Part shown: piece by piece, positions 53,639 through 64,000 of the stretch
Position numbering within the stretch: position 1 is the stretch's first letter
Layout of the letters: each line of letters begins with the position of its first letter
From: Hippasteria phrygiana
Taxonomy: Eukaryota > Echinodermata > Asteroidea > Valvatida > Goniasteridae
DNA: 64,000 bases
Assembly (NCBI GenBank): GCA_037893225.1
Contig: JAZGUH010000054.1
Coordinates: forward strand, 1 to 64,000
Direction of reading: 5' to 3'
Position numbers and translations under genes: made by a program
Notes under the pieces: model-generated
The model's database searches: none
What the model was told of the DNA's origin: nothing
Seen by the model: the letters and a program-made list of their open reading frames with translations, nothing else

Positions 53639-56433
53639 TTCTCCACAAGTTTTAACTCTAAGAAGCCGCCGATGATTGCAACATGTAGCGCCAGATCTAA
53701 CCTATCCATACATGTCAAAATTACTGCATTTGGTTGATATTTCATGCAATTATGAATGAATAAAGCAAGTCCATACCCCAGGGAATTTGACATGCATGGA
53801 GCAATAAATAGAAGGTAATATGCACACAGATGTTGGCCGGAAAGAAAATAAACATTGCGAGGTTTGAATTTTCTCCACAAGTGTTAACTCTAAGAAGCCG
53901 CCGATAATTGCAACATGTAGCGCCAGATCTAAGCTATCCATACATGTCAAAATTACTGAATTTAGTTGATATTTCATGCAATTATGAATGAGTAAAGCAA
54001 GTCCATACCCCAGGGAATTTGACATGCATGGAGCAATAAATAGACGGTAACATGTACACAGATGTTGGCCGGAAAGAAAATAAACATTGCGAGGTTTGAA
54101 CTTTCTCCACAAATTTTAACTATAGGAAGCCGCCGATGATTGCAACATGTAGCGCCAGATCTAAGCTATCCATACATGTCAAAATGACTGTATTTGGTTG
54201 ATATTTCATGCAATTATGAATGAGTAAAGCAAGTCCATACCCCAGGGAATTTGACAGGCATGGAGCAATAAATAGAAGGTAATATGCACACAGATGTTGG
54301 CCGGAGAGAAAATAAACATTGCGAGGTTTGAATTTTCTCCACAAGTGTTAACTCTAAGAAGCCGCCGATAATTGCAACATGTAGCGCCAGATCTAAGCTA
54401 TCCATACATGTCAAAATTACTGAATTTGGTTGATATTTCATGCAATTATGAATGAGTAAAGCAAGTCCATACCCCAGGGAATTTGACATGCATGGAGCAA
54501 TAAATAGACGGTAACATGTACACAGATGTTGGCCGGAAAGAAAATAAACATTGCGAGGTTTGAATTTTCTCCACAAATTTTAACTATAGGAAGCCGCCGA
54601 TGATTGCAACATGTAGCGCCAGATCTAAGCTATCCATACATGTCAAAATGACTGTATTTGGTTGATATTTCATGCAATTATGAATGAGTAAAGCAAGTCC
54701 ATACCCCAGGGAATTTGACAGGCATAGAGCAATAAATAGAAGGTAATATGCACACAGATGTTGGCCGGAAAGAAAATAAACATTGCGAGGTTTGAATTTT
54801 CTCCACAAGTTTTAACTCTGGGAAGCCGCCGATGATTGCAACATGTAGCGCCAGATCTAAGCTATCCATACATGTCAAAATTACTGTATTTGGTTGATAT
54901 TTCATGCAATTATGAATGAGTAAAGCAAGTCCATACCCCAGGGAATTTGACAGGCATGGAGCAATAAATAGAAGGTAATATGCACACAGATGTTGGCCGG
55001 AAAGAAAATAAACATTGCGAGGTTTGAATTTTCTCCACAAGTTTTAACTCTGGGAAGCCGCCGATAATTGCAACATGTAGCGCCAGATCTAAGCTATCCA
55101 TACATGTCAAAATGACTGTATTTGGTTGATATTTCATGCAATTATGAATGAGTAAAGCAAGTCCATACCCCAGGGAAATTGACATGCATGGAGCAATAAA
55201 TAGACGGTAACATGTACACAGATGTTGGCCGGAAAGAAAATAAACATTGCGAGGTTTGAATTTTCTCCACAAATGTTAACTATAGGAAGCCGCCGATGAT
55301 TGCAACATGTAGCGCCAGATCTAAGCTATATATACATGTCAAAATTACTGAATTTGGTTGATATTTCATGCAATTATGAATGAGTAAAGCAAGTCCATAC
55401 CCCAGGGAATTTGACATGCATGGAGCAATAAATAGACGGTAATATGTACACAGATGTTGGCCGGAAAGAAAATAAACATTGCGAGGTTTGAATTTTCTCC
55501 ACAAGTTTTAACTCTAGGCAGCCGCCGATGATTGCAACATGTAGCGCCAGATCTAAGCTATCCATACATGTCAAAATTACTGCATTTGGTTGATATTTCA
55601 TGCAATTATGAATGAGTAAAGCAAGTCCATACCCCAGGGAATTTGACAGGCATAGAGCAATACATAGACGGTAACATGTACACAGATGTTGGCCGGAAAG
55701 AAAATAAACATTGCGAGGTTTGAATTTTCTCCACAAGTTTTAACTCTAGGCAGCCGCCGATGATTGCAACATGTAGCGCCAGATCTAAGCTATCCATACA
55801 TGTCAAAATGACTGTATTTGGTTGATATTTCATGCAATTATGAATGAGTAAAGCAAGTCCATACCCCAGGGAATTTGACAGGCATAGAGCAATAAATAGA
55901 AGGTAATATGCACACAGATGTTGGCCGGAAAGAAAATAAACATTGCGAGGTTTGAATTTTCTCCACAAGTTTTAACTCTAAGAAGCCGCCGATGATTGCA
56001 ACATGTTGCGCCAGATCTAAGCTATACATACATGTCAAAATTACTGCATCTGGTTGATATTTCATGCAATTATGAATGAGTAAAGCAAGTCCATACCCTA
56101 GGGAATTTGACATGCATGGAGCAATAAATAGACGGTAACATGTACACAGATGTTGGCCGGAAAGAACATAAACATTGCGAGGTTTGAATTTTCTCCACAA
56201 GTTTTAACTCTAGGCAGCCGCCGATAATTGCAACATGTAGCGCCAGATCTAAGCTATCCATACATGTCAAAATTACTGAATTTGGTTGATATTTCATGCA
56301 ATTATGAATGAATAAAGCAAGTCCATACCCCAGGGAATTTGACAGGCATGGAGCAATAAATAGAAGGTAATATGCACACAGATGTTGGCCGGAAAGAAAA
56401 TAAACATTGCGAGGTTTGAATTTTCTCCACAAG
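53639..56433 (+). repeat. 14-monomer unit Q, copy 3 (partial, about 12 monomers)
   Basis: This segment follows segment P directly, as in copy 1, at an offset of 10,208 bp (gatctaacct near 53695, ggagagaa near 54304, gcaatacat near 55659, accctaggg near 56095). Its own differences include gacatgcatgg near 53789 and ttgaactttctcc near 54097. Homology stops at 56434, where aagtgttaac replaces aagttttaac, so the last two monomers of the unit are missing. Confidence 0.87.
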
Positions 56434-56743
56434 TGTTAACTCTAAGAAGCCGCCGATAATTGCAACATGTAGCGCCAGATCTAAGCTATCCATACATGTC
56501 AAAATTACTGTATTTGGTTGATATTTCATGCAATTATGAATGAGTAAAGCAAGTCCATACCCCAGGGAATTTGACATGCATGGAGCAATAAATAGACGGT
56601 AACATGTACACAGATGTTGGCCGGAAAGAAAATAAACATTGCGAGGTTTGAATTTTCTCCACAAGTTTTAACTCTGGGAAGCCGCCGATAATTGCAACAT
56701 GTAGCGCCAGATCTAAGCTATCCATACATGTCAAAATTACTGT

Positions 56744-58321
56744 ATTTGGTTGATATTTCATGCAATTATGAATGAGTAAAGCAAGTCCATACCCTAGGGA
56801 ATTTGACAGGCATGGAGCAATAAATAGAAGGTAATATGCACACAGATGTTGGCCGGAAAGAAAATAAACATTGCGAGGTTTGAATTTTCTCCACAAGTTT
56901 TAACTCTAAGAAGCCGCCGATGATTGCAACATGTAGCGCCAGATCTAAGCTATCCATACATGTCAAAATGACTGTATTTGGTTGATATTTCATGCAATTA
57001 TGAATGAATAAAGCAAGTCCATACCCCAGGGAATTTGACAGGCATGGAGCAATAAATAGAAGGTAATATGCACACAGATGTTGGCCGGAAAGAAAATAAA
57101 CATTGCGAGGTTTGAATTTTCTCCACAAGTTTTAACTCTAAGAAGCCGCCGATAATTGCAACATGTAGCGCCAGATCTAAGCTATCCATACATGTCAAAA
57201 TTACTGAATTTGGTTGATATTTCATGCAATTATGAATAAGTAAAGCAAGTCCATACCCCAGGGAATTTGACATGCATGGAGCAATAAATAGACGGTAACA
57301 TGTACACAGATGTTGGCCAGAAAGAAAATAAACATTGCGAGGTTTGAATTTTCTCCACAAATTTTAACTATAGGAAGCCGCCGATGATTGCAACATGTAG
57401 CGCCAGATCTAAGCTATCCATACATGTCAAAATGACTGTATTTGGTTGATATTTCATGCAATTATGAATGAGTAAAGCAAGTCCATACCCCAGGGAATTT
57501 GACAGGCATGGAGCAATAAATAAAAGGTAATCTGCACACGGATGGTGGCCGGAAAGAAAATAAACATTGCGAGGTTTGAATTTTCTCCACAAGTGTTAAC
57601 TCTAAGAAGCCGCCGATAATTGCAACATGTAGCGCCAGATCTAAGCTATCCATACATGTCACAATTACTGAATTTGGTTGATATTTCATGCAATTATGAA
57701 TGAGTAAAGCAAGTCCATACCCCAGGGAATTTGACATGCATGGAGCAATAAATAGACGGTAACATGTACACAGATGTTGGCCGGAAAGAAAATAAACATT
57801 GCGAGGTTTGAATTTTCTCCACAAGTTTTAACTCTAAGAAGCCGCCGATAATTGCAACATGTAGCGCCAGATCTAAGCTATCCATACATGTCAAAATTAC
57901 TGAATTTGGTTGATATTTCATGCAATTATGAATAAGTAAAGCAAGTCCATACCCAAGGGAATTTGACAGGCATGGAGCAATAAATAGAAGGTAATATGCA
58001 CACAGATGTTGGCCGGAAAGAAAATAAACATTGCGAGGTTTGAATATTCTCCACAAGTTTTAACTCTAAGAAGCCGCCGATGATTGCAACATGTAGCGCC
58101 AGATCTAACCTATCCATACATGTCAAAATTACTGCATTTGGTTGATATTTCATGCAATTATGAATGAATAAAGCAAGTCCATACCCCAGGGAATTTGACA
58201 TGCATGGAGCAATAAATAGACGGTAATATGTACACAGATGTTGGCCGGAAAGAAAATAAACATTGCGAGGTTTGAATTTTCTCCACAAGTTTTAACTCTA
58301 AGAAGCCGCCGATGATTGCAA
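56744..58321 (+). repeat. 1,578-bp duplication, copy 1 (pairs with 62080-63657)
   Basis: This is about 6.8 monomers at an offset of 5,336 bp (23 monomers). Shared rare marks include accctagggaa (near 56792 and 62128), ttggccagaaag (near 57314 and 62650), catgtcacaatt (near 57655 and 62991), gaatattctcc and gatctaacct. The block also contains a short domain A-like tract at 57523-57545. Confidence 0.85.
57523..57545 (+). repeat. Domain A-type sequence tract inside a domain C monomer (1 of 3)
   Basis: Four diagnostic bases (57523 a, 57532 c, 57540 g, 57545 g) give the aaaaggtaatctgcac and ggatggtgg forms otherwise characteristic of domain A. The adjoining bases (ggccggaaag, not ggccgggaag) are of the local type. 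Copies lie at 61467-61489 and 62859-62881. A short conversion tract or a retained ancestral variant would both explain it. Confidence 0.8.
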
Positions 58322-58969
58322 TATGTAGCGCCAGATCTAAGCTATCCATACATGTCAAAATTACTGCATTTGGTTGATATTTCATGCAATTATGAATGAG
58401 TAAAGCAAGTCCATACCCCAGGGAATTTGACAGGCATAGAGCAATAAATAGACGGTAACATGTACACAGATGTTGGCCGGAAAGAAAATAAACATTGCGA
58501 GGTTTGAATTTTCTCCACAAGTTTTAACTCTAGGCAGCCGCCGATGATTGCAACATGTAGCGCCAGATCTAAGCTATCCATACATGTCAAAATTACTGTA
58601 TTTGGTTGATATTTCATGCAATTATGAATGAGTAAAGCAAGTCCATACCCCAGGGAATTTGATAGGTATAGAGCAATAAATAGAAGGTAATATGCACACA
58701 GATGTTGGCCGGAAAGAAAATAAACATTGCGAGGTTTGAATTTTCTCCACAAGTTTTAACTCTGGGAAGCCGCCGATGATTGCAACATGTAGCGCCAGAT
58801 CTAAGCTATCCATACATGTCAAAATTACTGTATTTGGTTGATATTTCATGCAATTATGAATGAGTAAAGCAAGTCCATACCCCAGGGAATTTGACAGGCA
58901 TGGAGCAATAAATAGAAGGTAATATGCACACAGATGTTGGCCGGAAAGAAAATAAACATTGCGAGGTTT

Positions 58970-59232
58970 GAATTTTCTCCACAAGTTTGAACTCTAAGAA
59001 GAAGCCGATGATTGCAACATGTAGCGCCAGATCTAAGCTATCCATACATGTCAAAATTACTGCATTTGGTTGATATTTCATGCAATTATGAATGAATAAA
59101 GCAAGTCGATACCCCAGGGAATTTGACAGGCATGGAGCAATAAATAGAAGGTAATATGCACACAGATGTTGGCCGGAAAGAAAATAAACATTGCGAGGTT
59201 TGAATTTTCTCCACAAATGTTATCTATAGGAA
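58970..59232 (+). repeat. Most divergent monomers of the window
   Basis: Several private changes cluster here: aagtttgaactc (near 58984), agaagaagccgatg in place of agaagccgccgatg (near 58997), aagtcgatacc (near 59104) and tgttatctatagg (near 59218). A monomer just upstream has gataggtatagag (near 58662). The length remains 232 bp in each case. This pocket does not recur elsewhere in the window, so it appears to have escaped recent homogenisation. Confidence 0.8.
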
Positions 59233-59275
59233 GCCGCCGATGATTGCAACATGTAGCGCCAGATCTAAGCTATCC

Positions 59276-60377
59276 ATACATGTCAAAATTACTGAATTTG
59301 GTTGATATTTCATGCAATTATGAATGAGTAAAGCAAGTCCATACCCCAGGGAATTTGACATGCATGGAGCAATAAATAGACGGTAATATGTACACAGATG
59401 TTGGCCGGAAAGAAAATAAACATTGCGAGGTTTGAATTTTCTCCACAAGTTTTAACTCTAGGCAGCCGCCGATGATTGCAACATGTAGCGCCAGATCTAA
59501 GCTATCCATACATGTCAAAATTACTGCATTTGGTTGATATTTCATGCAATTATGAATGAGTAAAGCAAGTCCATACCCCAGGGAATTTGACAGGCATAGA
59601 GCAATACATAGACGGTAACATGTACACAGATGTTGGCCGGAAAGAAAATAAACATTGCGAGGTTTGAATTTTCTCCACAAGTTTTAACTCTAGGCAGCCG
59701 CCGATGATTGCAACATGTAGCGCCAGATCTAAGCTATCCATACATGTCAAAATGACTGTATTTGGTTGATATTTCATGCAATTATGAATGAGTAAAGCAA
59801 GTCCATACCCCAGGGAATTTGACAGGCATAGAGCAATAAATAGAAGGTAATATGCACACAGATGTTGGCCGGAAAGAAAATAAACATTGCGAGGTTTGAA
59901 TTTTCTCCACAAGTTTTAACTCTAAGAAGCCGCCGATGATTGCAACATGTTGCGCCAGATCTAAGCTATACATACATGTCAAAATTACTGCATCTGGTTG
60001 ATATTTCATGCAATTATGAATGAGTAAAGCAAGTCCATACCCTAGGGAATTTGACATGCATGGAGCAATAAATAGACGGTAACATGTACACAGATGTTGG
60101 CCGGAAAGAACATAAACATTGCGAGGTTTGAATTTTCTCCACAAGTTTTAACTCTAGGCAGCCGCCGATAATTGCAACATGTAGCGCCAGATCTAAGCTA
60201 TCCATACATGTCAAAATTACTGAATTTGGTTGATATTTCATGCAATTATGAATGAATAAAGCAAGTCCATACCCCAGGGAATTTGACAGGCATGGAGCAA
60301 TAAATAGAAGGTAATATGCACACAGATGTTGGCCGGAAAGAAAATAAACATTGCGAGGTTTGAATTTTCTCCACAAG
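59276..60377 (+). repeat. Unit Q tail, further copy (1,102 bp)
   Basis: This segment is homologous to 55332-56433 at an offset of 3,944 bp (17 monomers) and to the matching parts of Q copies 1 and 2. It carries gcaatacatagacgg (near 59603), the type 1 atgttgcgcc (near 59945) and accctagggaa (near 60039). The limits are the tatcc/tatat difference at 59274-59275 and the aagtttt/aagtgtt difference at 60378. Confidence 0.85.
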
Positions 60378-62079
60378 TTTTAACTCTAAGAAGCCGCCGA
60401 TAATTGCAACATGTAGCGCCAGATCTAAGCTATCCATACATGTCAAAATTACTGAATTTGGTTGATATTTCATGCAATTATGAATAAGTAAAGCAAGTCC
60501 ATACCCCAGGGAATTTGACATGCATGGAGCAATAAATAGACGGTAACATGTACACAGATGTTGGCCGGAAAGAAAATAAACATTGCGAGGTTTGAATTTT
60601 CTCCACAAATTTTAACTATAGGAAGCCGCCGATGATTGCAACATGTAGCGCCAGATCTAAGCTATCCATACATGTCAAAATGACTGTATTTGGTTGATAT
60701 TTCATGCAATTATGAATGAGTAAAGCAAGTCCATACCCCAGGGAATTTGACATGCATGGAGCAATAAATAGACGGTAACATGTACACAGATGTTGGCCGG
60801 AAAGAAAATAAACATTGCGAGGTTTGAATTTTCTCCACAAGTTTTAACTCTAAGAAGCCGCCGATGATTGCAACATGTAGCGCCAGATCTAAGCTATCCA
60901 TACATGTCAAAATGACTGTATTTGGTTGATATTTCATGCAATTATGAATGAATAAAGCAAGTCCATACCCCAGGGAATTTGACAGGCATGGAGCAATAAA
61001 TAGAAGGTAATATGCACACAGATGTTGGCCGGAAAGAAAATAAACATTGCGAGGTTTGAATTTTCTCCACAAGTTTTAACTCTAAGAAGCCGCCGATAAT
61101 TGCAACATGTAGCGCCAGATCTAAGCTATCCATACATGTCAAAATTACTGAATTTGGTTGATATTTCATGCAATTATGAATAAGTAAAGCAAGTCCATAC
61201 CCCAGGGAATTTGACATGCATGGAGCAATAAATAGACGGTAACATGTACACAGATGTTGGCCAGAAAGAAAATAAACATTGCGAGGTTTGAATTTTCTCC
61301 ACAAATTTTAACTATAGGAAGCCGCCGATGATTGCAACATGTAGCGCCAGATCTAAGCTATCCATACATGTCAAAATGACTGTATTTGGTTGATATTTCA
61401 TGCAATTATGAATGAGTAAAGCAAGTCCATACCCCAGGGAATTTGACAGGCATGGAGCAATAAATAAAAGGTAATCTGCACACGGATGGTGGCCGGAAAG
61501 AAAATAAACATTGCGAGGTTTGAATTTTCTCCACAAGTTTTAACTCTAAGAAGCCGCCGATGATTGCAACATGTAGCGCCAGATCTAAGCTATCCATACA
61601 TGTCAAAATTACTGAATTTGGTTGATATTTCATGCAATTATGAATAAGTAAAGCAAGTCCATACCCCAGGGAATTTGACATGCATGGAGCAATAAATAGA
61701 CGGTAACATGTACACAGATGTTGGCCGGAAAGAAAATAAACATTGCGAGGTTTGAATTTTCTCCACAAATTTTAACTATAGGAAGCCGCCGATGATTGCA
61801 ACATGTAGCGCCAGATCTAAGCTATCCATACATGTCAAAATGACTGTATTTGGTTGATATTTCATGCAATTATGAATGAGTAAAGCAAGTCCATACCCCA
61901 GGGAATTTGACATGCATGGAGCAATAAATAGACGGTAACATGTACACAGATGTTGGCCGGAAAGAAAATAAACATTGCGAGGTTTGAATTTTCTCCACAA
62001 GTTTTAACTCTAAGAAGCCGCCGATAATTGCAACATGTAGCGCCAGATCTAAGCTATCCATACATGTCAAAATTACTGA
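60378..62079 (+). repeat. Mosaic monomers resembling 57.0-57.6 kb
   Basis: This is about seven monomers with gaataagtaaag (near 60482, 61180 and 61642), ttggccagaaag (near 61258) and the domain A-like tract at 61467-61489. Parts match 56434-57600 at +3,944, and parts recur again at 62.3-62.9 kb at +1,392. The order is not a clean copy of any one upstream block. Confidence 0.72.
61467..61489 (+). repeat. Domain A-type sequence tract (2 of 3)
   Basis: This has the same four diagnostic bases as 57523-57545, at +3,944, with local-type flanks. Confidence 0.78.
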
Positions 62080-63657
62080 ATTTGGTTGATATTTCATGCA
62101 ATTATGAATGAGTAAAGCAAGTCCATACCCTAGGGAATTTGACAGGCATGGAGCAATAAATAGAAGGTAATATGCACACAGATGTTGGCCGGAAAGAAAA
62201 TAAACATTGCGAGGTTTGAATTTTCTCCACAAGTTTTAACTCTAAGAAGCCGCCGATGATTGCAACATGTAGCGCCAGATCTAAGCTATCCATACATGTC
62301 AAAATGACTGTATTTGGTTGATATTTCATGCAATTATGAATGAATAAAGCAAGTCCATACCCCAGGGAATTTGACAGGCATGGAGCAATAAATAGAAGGT
62401 AATATGCACACAGATGTTGGCCGGAAAGAAAATAAACATTGCGAGGTTTGAATTTTCTCCACAAGTTTTAACTCTAAGAAGCCGCCGATAATTGCAACAT
62501 GTAGCGCCAGATCTAAGCTATCCATACATGTCAAAATTACTGAATTTGGTTGATATTTCATGCAATTATGAATAAGTAAAGCAAGTCCATACCCCAGGGA
62601 ATTTGACATGCATGGAGCAATAAATAGACGGTAACATGTACACAGATGTTGGCCAGAAAGAAAATAAACATTGCGAGGTTTGAATTTTCTCCACAAATTT
62701 TAACTATAGGAAGCCGCCGATGATTGCAACATGTAGCGCCAGATCTAAGCTATCCATACATGTCAAAATGACTGTATTTGGTTGATATTTCATGCAATTA
62801 TGAATGAGTAAAGCAAGTCCATACCCCAGGGAATTTGACAGGCATGGAGCAATAAATAAAAGGTAATCTGCACACGGATGGTGGCCGGAAAGAAAATAAA
62901 CATTGCGAGGTTTGAATTTTCTCCACAAGTGTTAACTCTAAGAAGCCGCCGATAATTGCAACATGTAGCGCCAGATCTAAGCTATCTATACATGTCACAA
63001 TTACTGAATTTGGTTGATATTTCATGCAATTATGAATGAGTAAAGCAAGTCCATACCCCAGGGAATTTGACATGCATGGAGCAATAAATAGACGGTAACA
63101 TGTACACAGATGTTGGCCGGAAAGAAAATAAACATTGCGAGGTTTGAATTTTCTCCACAAGTTTTAACTCTAAGAAGCCGCCGATAATTGCAACATGTAG
63201 CGCCAGATCTAAGCTATCCATACATGTCAAAATTACTGAATTTGGTTGATATTTCATGCAATTATGAATAAGTAAAGCAAGTCCATACCCAAGGGAATTT
63301 GACAGGCATGGAGCAATAAATAGAAGGTAATATGCACACAGATGTTGGCCGGAAAGAAAATAAACATTGCGAGGTTTGAATATTCTCCACAAGTTTTAAC
63401 TCTAAGAAGCCGCCGATGATTGCAACATGTAGCGCCAGATCTAACCTATCCATACATGTCAAAATTACTGCATTTGGTTGATATTTCATGCAATTATGAA
63501 TGAATAAAGCAAGTCCATACCCCAGGGAATTTGACATGCATGGAGCAATAAATAGACGGTAATATGTACACAGATGTTGGCCGGAAAGAAAATAAACATT
63601 GCGAGGTTTGAATTTTCTCCACAAGTTTTAACTCTAAGAAGCCGCCGATGATTGCAA
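62080..63657 (+). repeat. 1,578-bp duplication, copy 2
   Basis: This is the counterpart of 56744-58321 at +5,336. One difference seen inside the block is gctatctatac near 62984, where copy 1 has gctatccatac near 57648. The block ends at the acatgt/atatgt difference (63658/58322). Confidence 0.84.
62859..62881 (+). repeat. Domain A-type sequence tract (3 of 3)
   Basis: This is the third copy of the tract, 1,392 bp after the second and 5,336 bp after the first, which follows the block duplications around it. Confidence 0.78.
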
Positions 63658-64000
63658 CATGTAGCGCCAGATCTAAGCTATCCATACGTGTCAAAATTAC
63701 TGCATTTGGTTGATATTTCATGCAATTATGAATGAATAAAGCAAGTCCATACCCCAGGGAATTTGACAGGCATGGAGCAATAAATAGACGGTAATATGCA
63801 CACAGATGTTGGCCGGAAAGAAAATAAACATTGCGAGGTTTGAATTTTCTCCACAAGTTTTAACTCTAGGAAGCCGGCGATAATTGCAACATGTAGCGCC
63901 AGATCTAAGCTATCCATACATGTCAAAATTACTGCATCTGGTTGATATTTCATGCAATTATGAATGAGTAAAGCAAGTCCATACCCCAGGGAATTTGACA
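63658..64000 (+). repeat. Right edge of the window, still satellite
   Basis: This is about 1.5 monomers with private changes tccatacgtgtc (near 63683) and agccggcgata (near 63874). The register is unchanged and the array leaves the window inside a monomer at position 200, so no array boundary is reached. Confidence 0.9.

Larger units (their letters stand above)
1..64000 (+). repeat. 232-bp satellite array, about 275.9 monomers, all head-to-tail
   Basis: The same 232-bp sequence recurs without interruption across the window. The landmark cacagatgttggccgg starts at 1, 233, 465 and so on, and the register (position modulo 232) is unchanged at the right edge, so no net indel other than whole monomers is present. 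All copies have the same orientation. Neighbouring monomers differ at a handful of positions. The changes are almost all single-base substitutions at recurring diagnostic sites, and copies that lie whole HOR units apart are far more alike than neighbours. No unique sequence, transposon or gene interrupts the array and both ends run off the window, so its full length is unknown. I do not recognise the monomer as a named satellite family. A centromeric or pericentromeric location is likely by analogy with other HOR arrays but is not shown here. Confidence 0.98.

Noticed and set aside
158..64000. About 275 reverse-strand open frames of 74-136 codons
   Set aside because: They overlap each other, begin mostly at TTG, use two frames of the same DNA, resemble no protein family I know, and recur only because the DNA repeats. 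Frame is not conserved through the array, since each monomer shifts it by one base.
1..64000. CRISPR array
   Set aside because: There are no short direct repeats with unique spacers. The whole 232-bp unit repeats and no cas-like gene is present.
1..64000. CENP-B box
   Set aside because: I looked for the TTCG....A..CGGG core on both strands. ggttcgaa and ggccggg occur separately but never in the required arrangement.
1..64000. Tandem protein-coding repeat or a ribosomal/histone gene cluster
   Set aside because: The unit length is not a multiple of three, all three frames meet stops within about 1.6 monomers, and nothing in the monomer resembles rRNA, 5S RNA or histone sequence.
1..64000. Telomeric or subtelomeric repeats
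   Set aside because: No run of TTAGGG, TTTAGGG or similar short repeats occurs. The accctaggg form is a one-base variant of accccaggg inside the monomer.
1..64000. Naming the source species or a known satellite family
   Set aside because: I do not recognise the monomer and have no database. Any name would be a guess.

Overview
The window is one uninterrupted satellite DNA array. A 232-bp monomer (about 39% G+C) repeats head-to-tail, in one orientation, from the first base to the last: 275 full copies plus 200 bases. I see no gene, RNA gene, transposon, telomeric repeat or unique spacer. Taking base 1 as monomer position 1, every copy starts at 1 + 232n. The register at the right edge is the same as at the left, so no net insertion or deletion other than whole monomers has accumulated over 64 kb.

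The organism cannot be named from this sequence. An array of this size with nested higher-order repeats (HORs) points to a eukaryotic nuclear genome, probably a centromeric, pericentromeric or other heterochromatic block, resolved by long reads. That placement is inference, because there is no flanking sequence, gene or known family match to anchor it.

Layout. Domain A (1-22403) is two consecutive copies of a 48-monomer, 11,136-bp HOR plus the first 131 bases of a third. Reading the copies against each other I found only two base differences (356/11492 and 4568/15704). Domain A also contains older internal duplications, with offsets of 9, 10, 12 and 18 monomers. At 22404 the pattern switches abruptly to domain B (22404-43430), built from a six-monomer HOR (1,392 bp) that appears intact at 24593-27376. 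It is then rearranged into 5-, 6-, 7-, 14- and 15-monomer composites that differ by gain or loss of whole monomers. Domain C (43431-64000) has a 14-monomer unit (3,248 bp) in tandem at 43431-49936. Part of that unit, with the last 3.3 kb of domain B, is copied again at 50572-56433. The last 7.5 kb is a finer mosaic with 3,944-, 5,336- and 1,392-bp offsets, and holds the most divergent monomers of the window (about 58.98-59.23 kb).

The repeats work as a record of recombination rather than as genes. All rearrangements I could place are in monomer register, as expected from unequal crossing-over and gene conversion. One segment of the monomer (positions about 83-110, with an invariant BglII site) varies much less than its surroundings and is the best candidate for a functional site. 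The many overlapping 120-codon reverse-strand open frames are a by-product of the repeat and are not annotated as genes.
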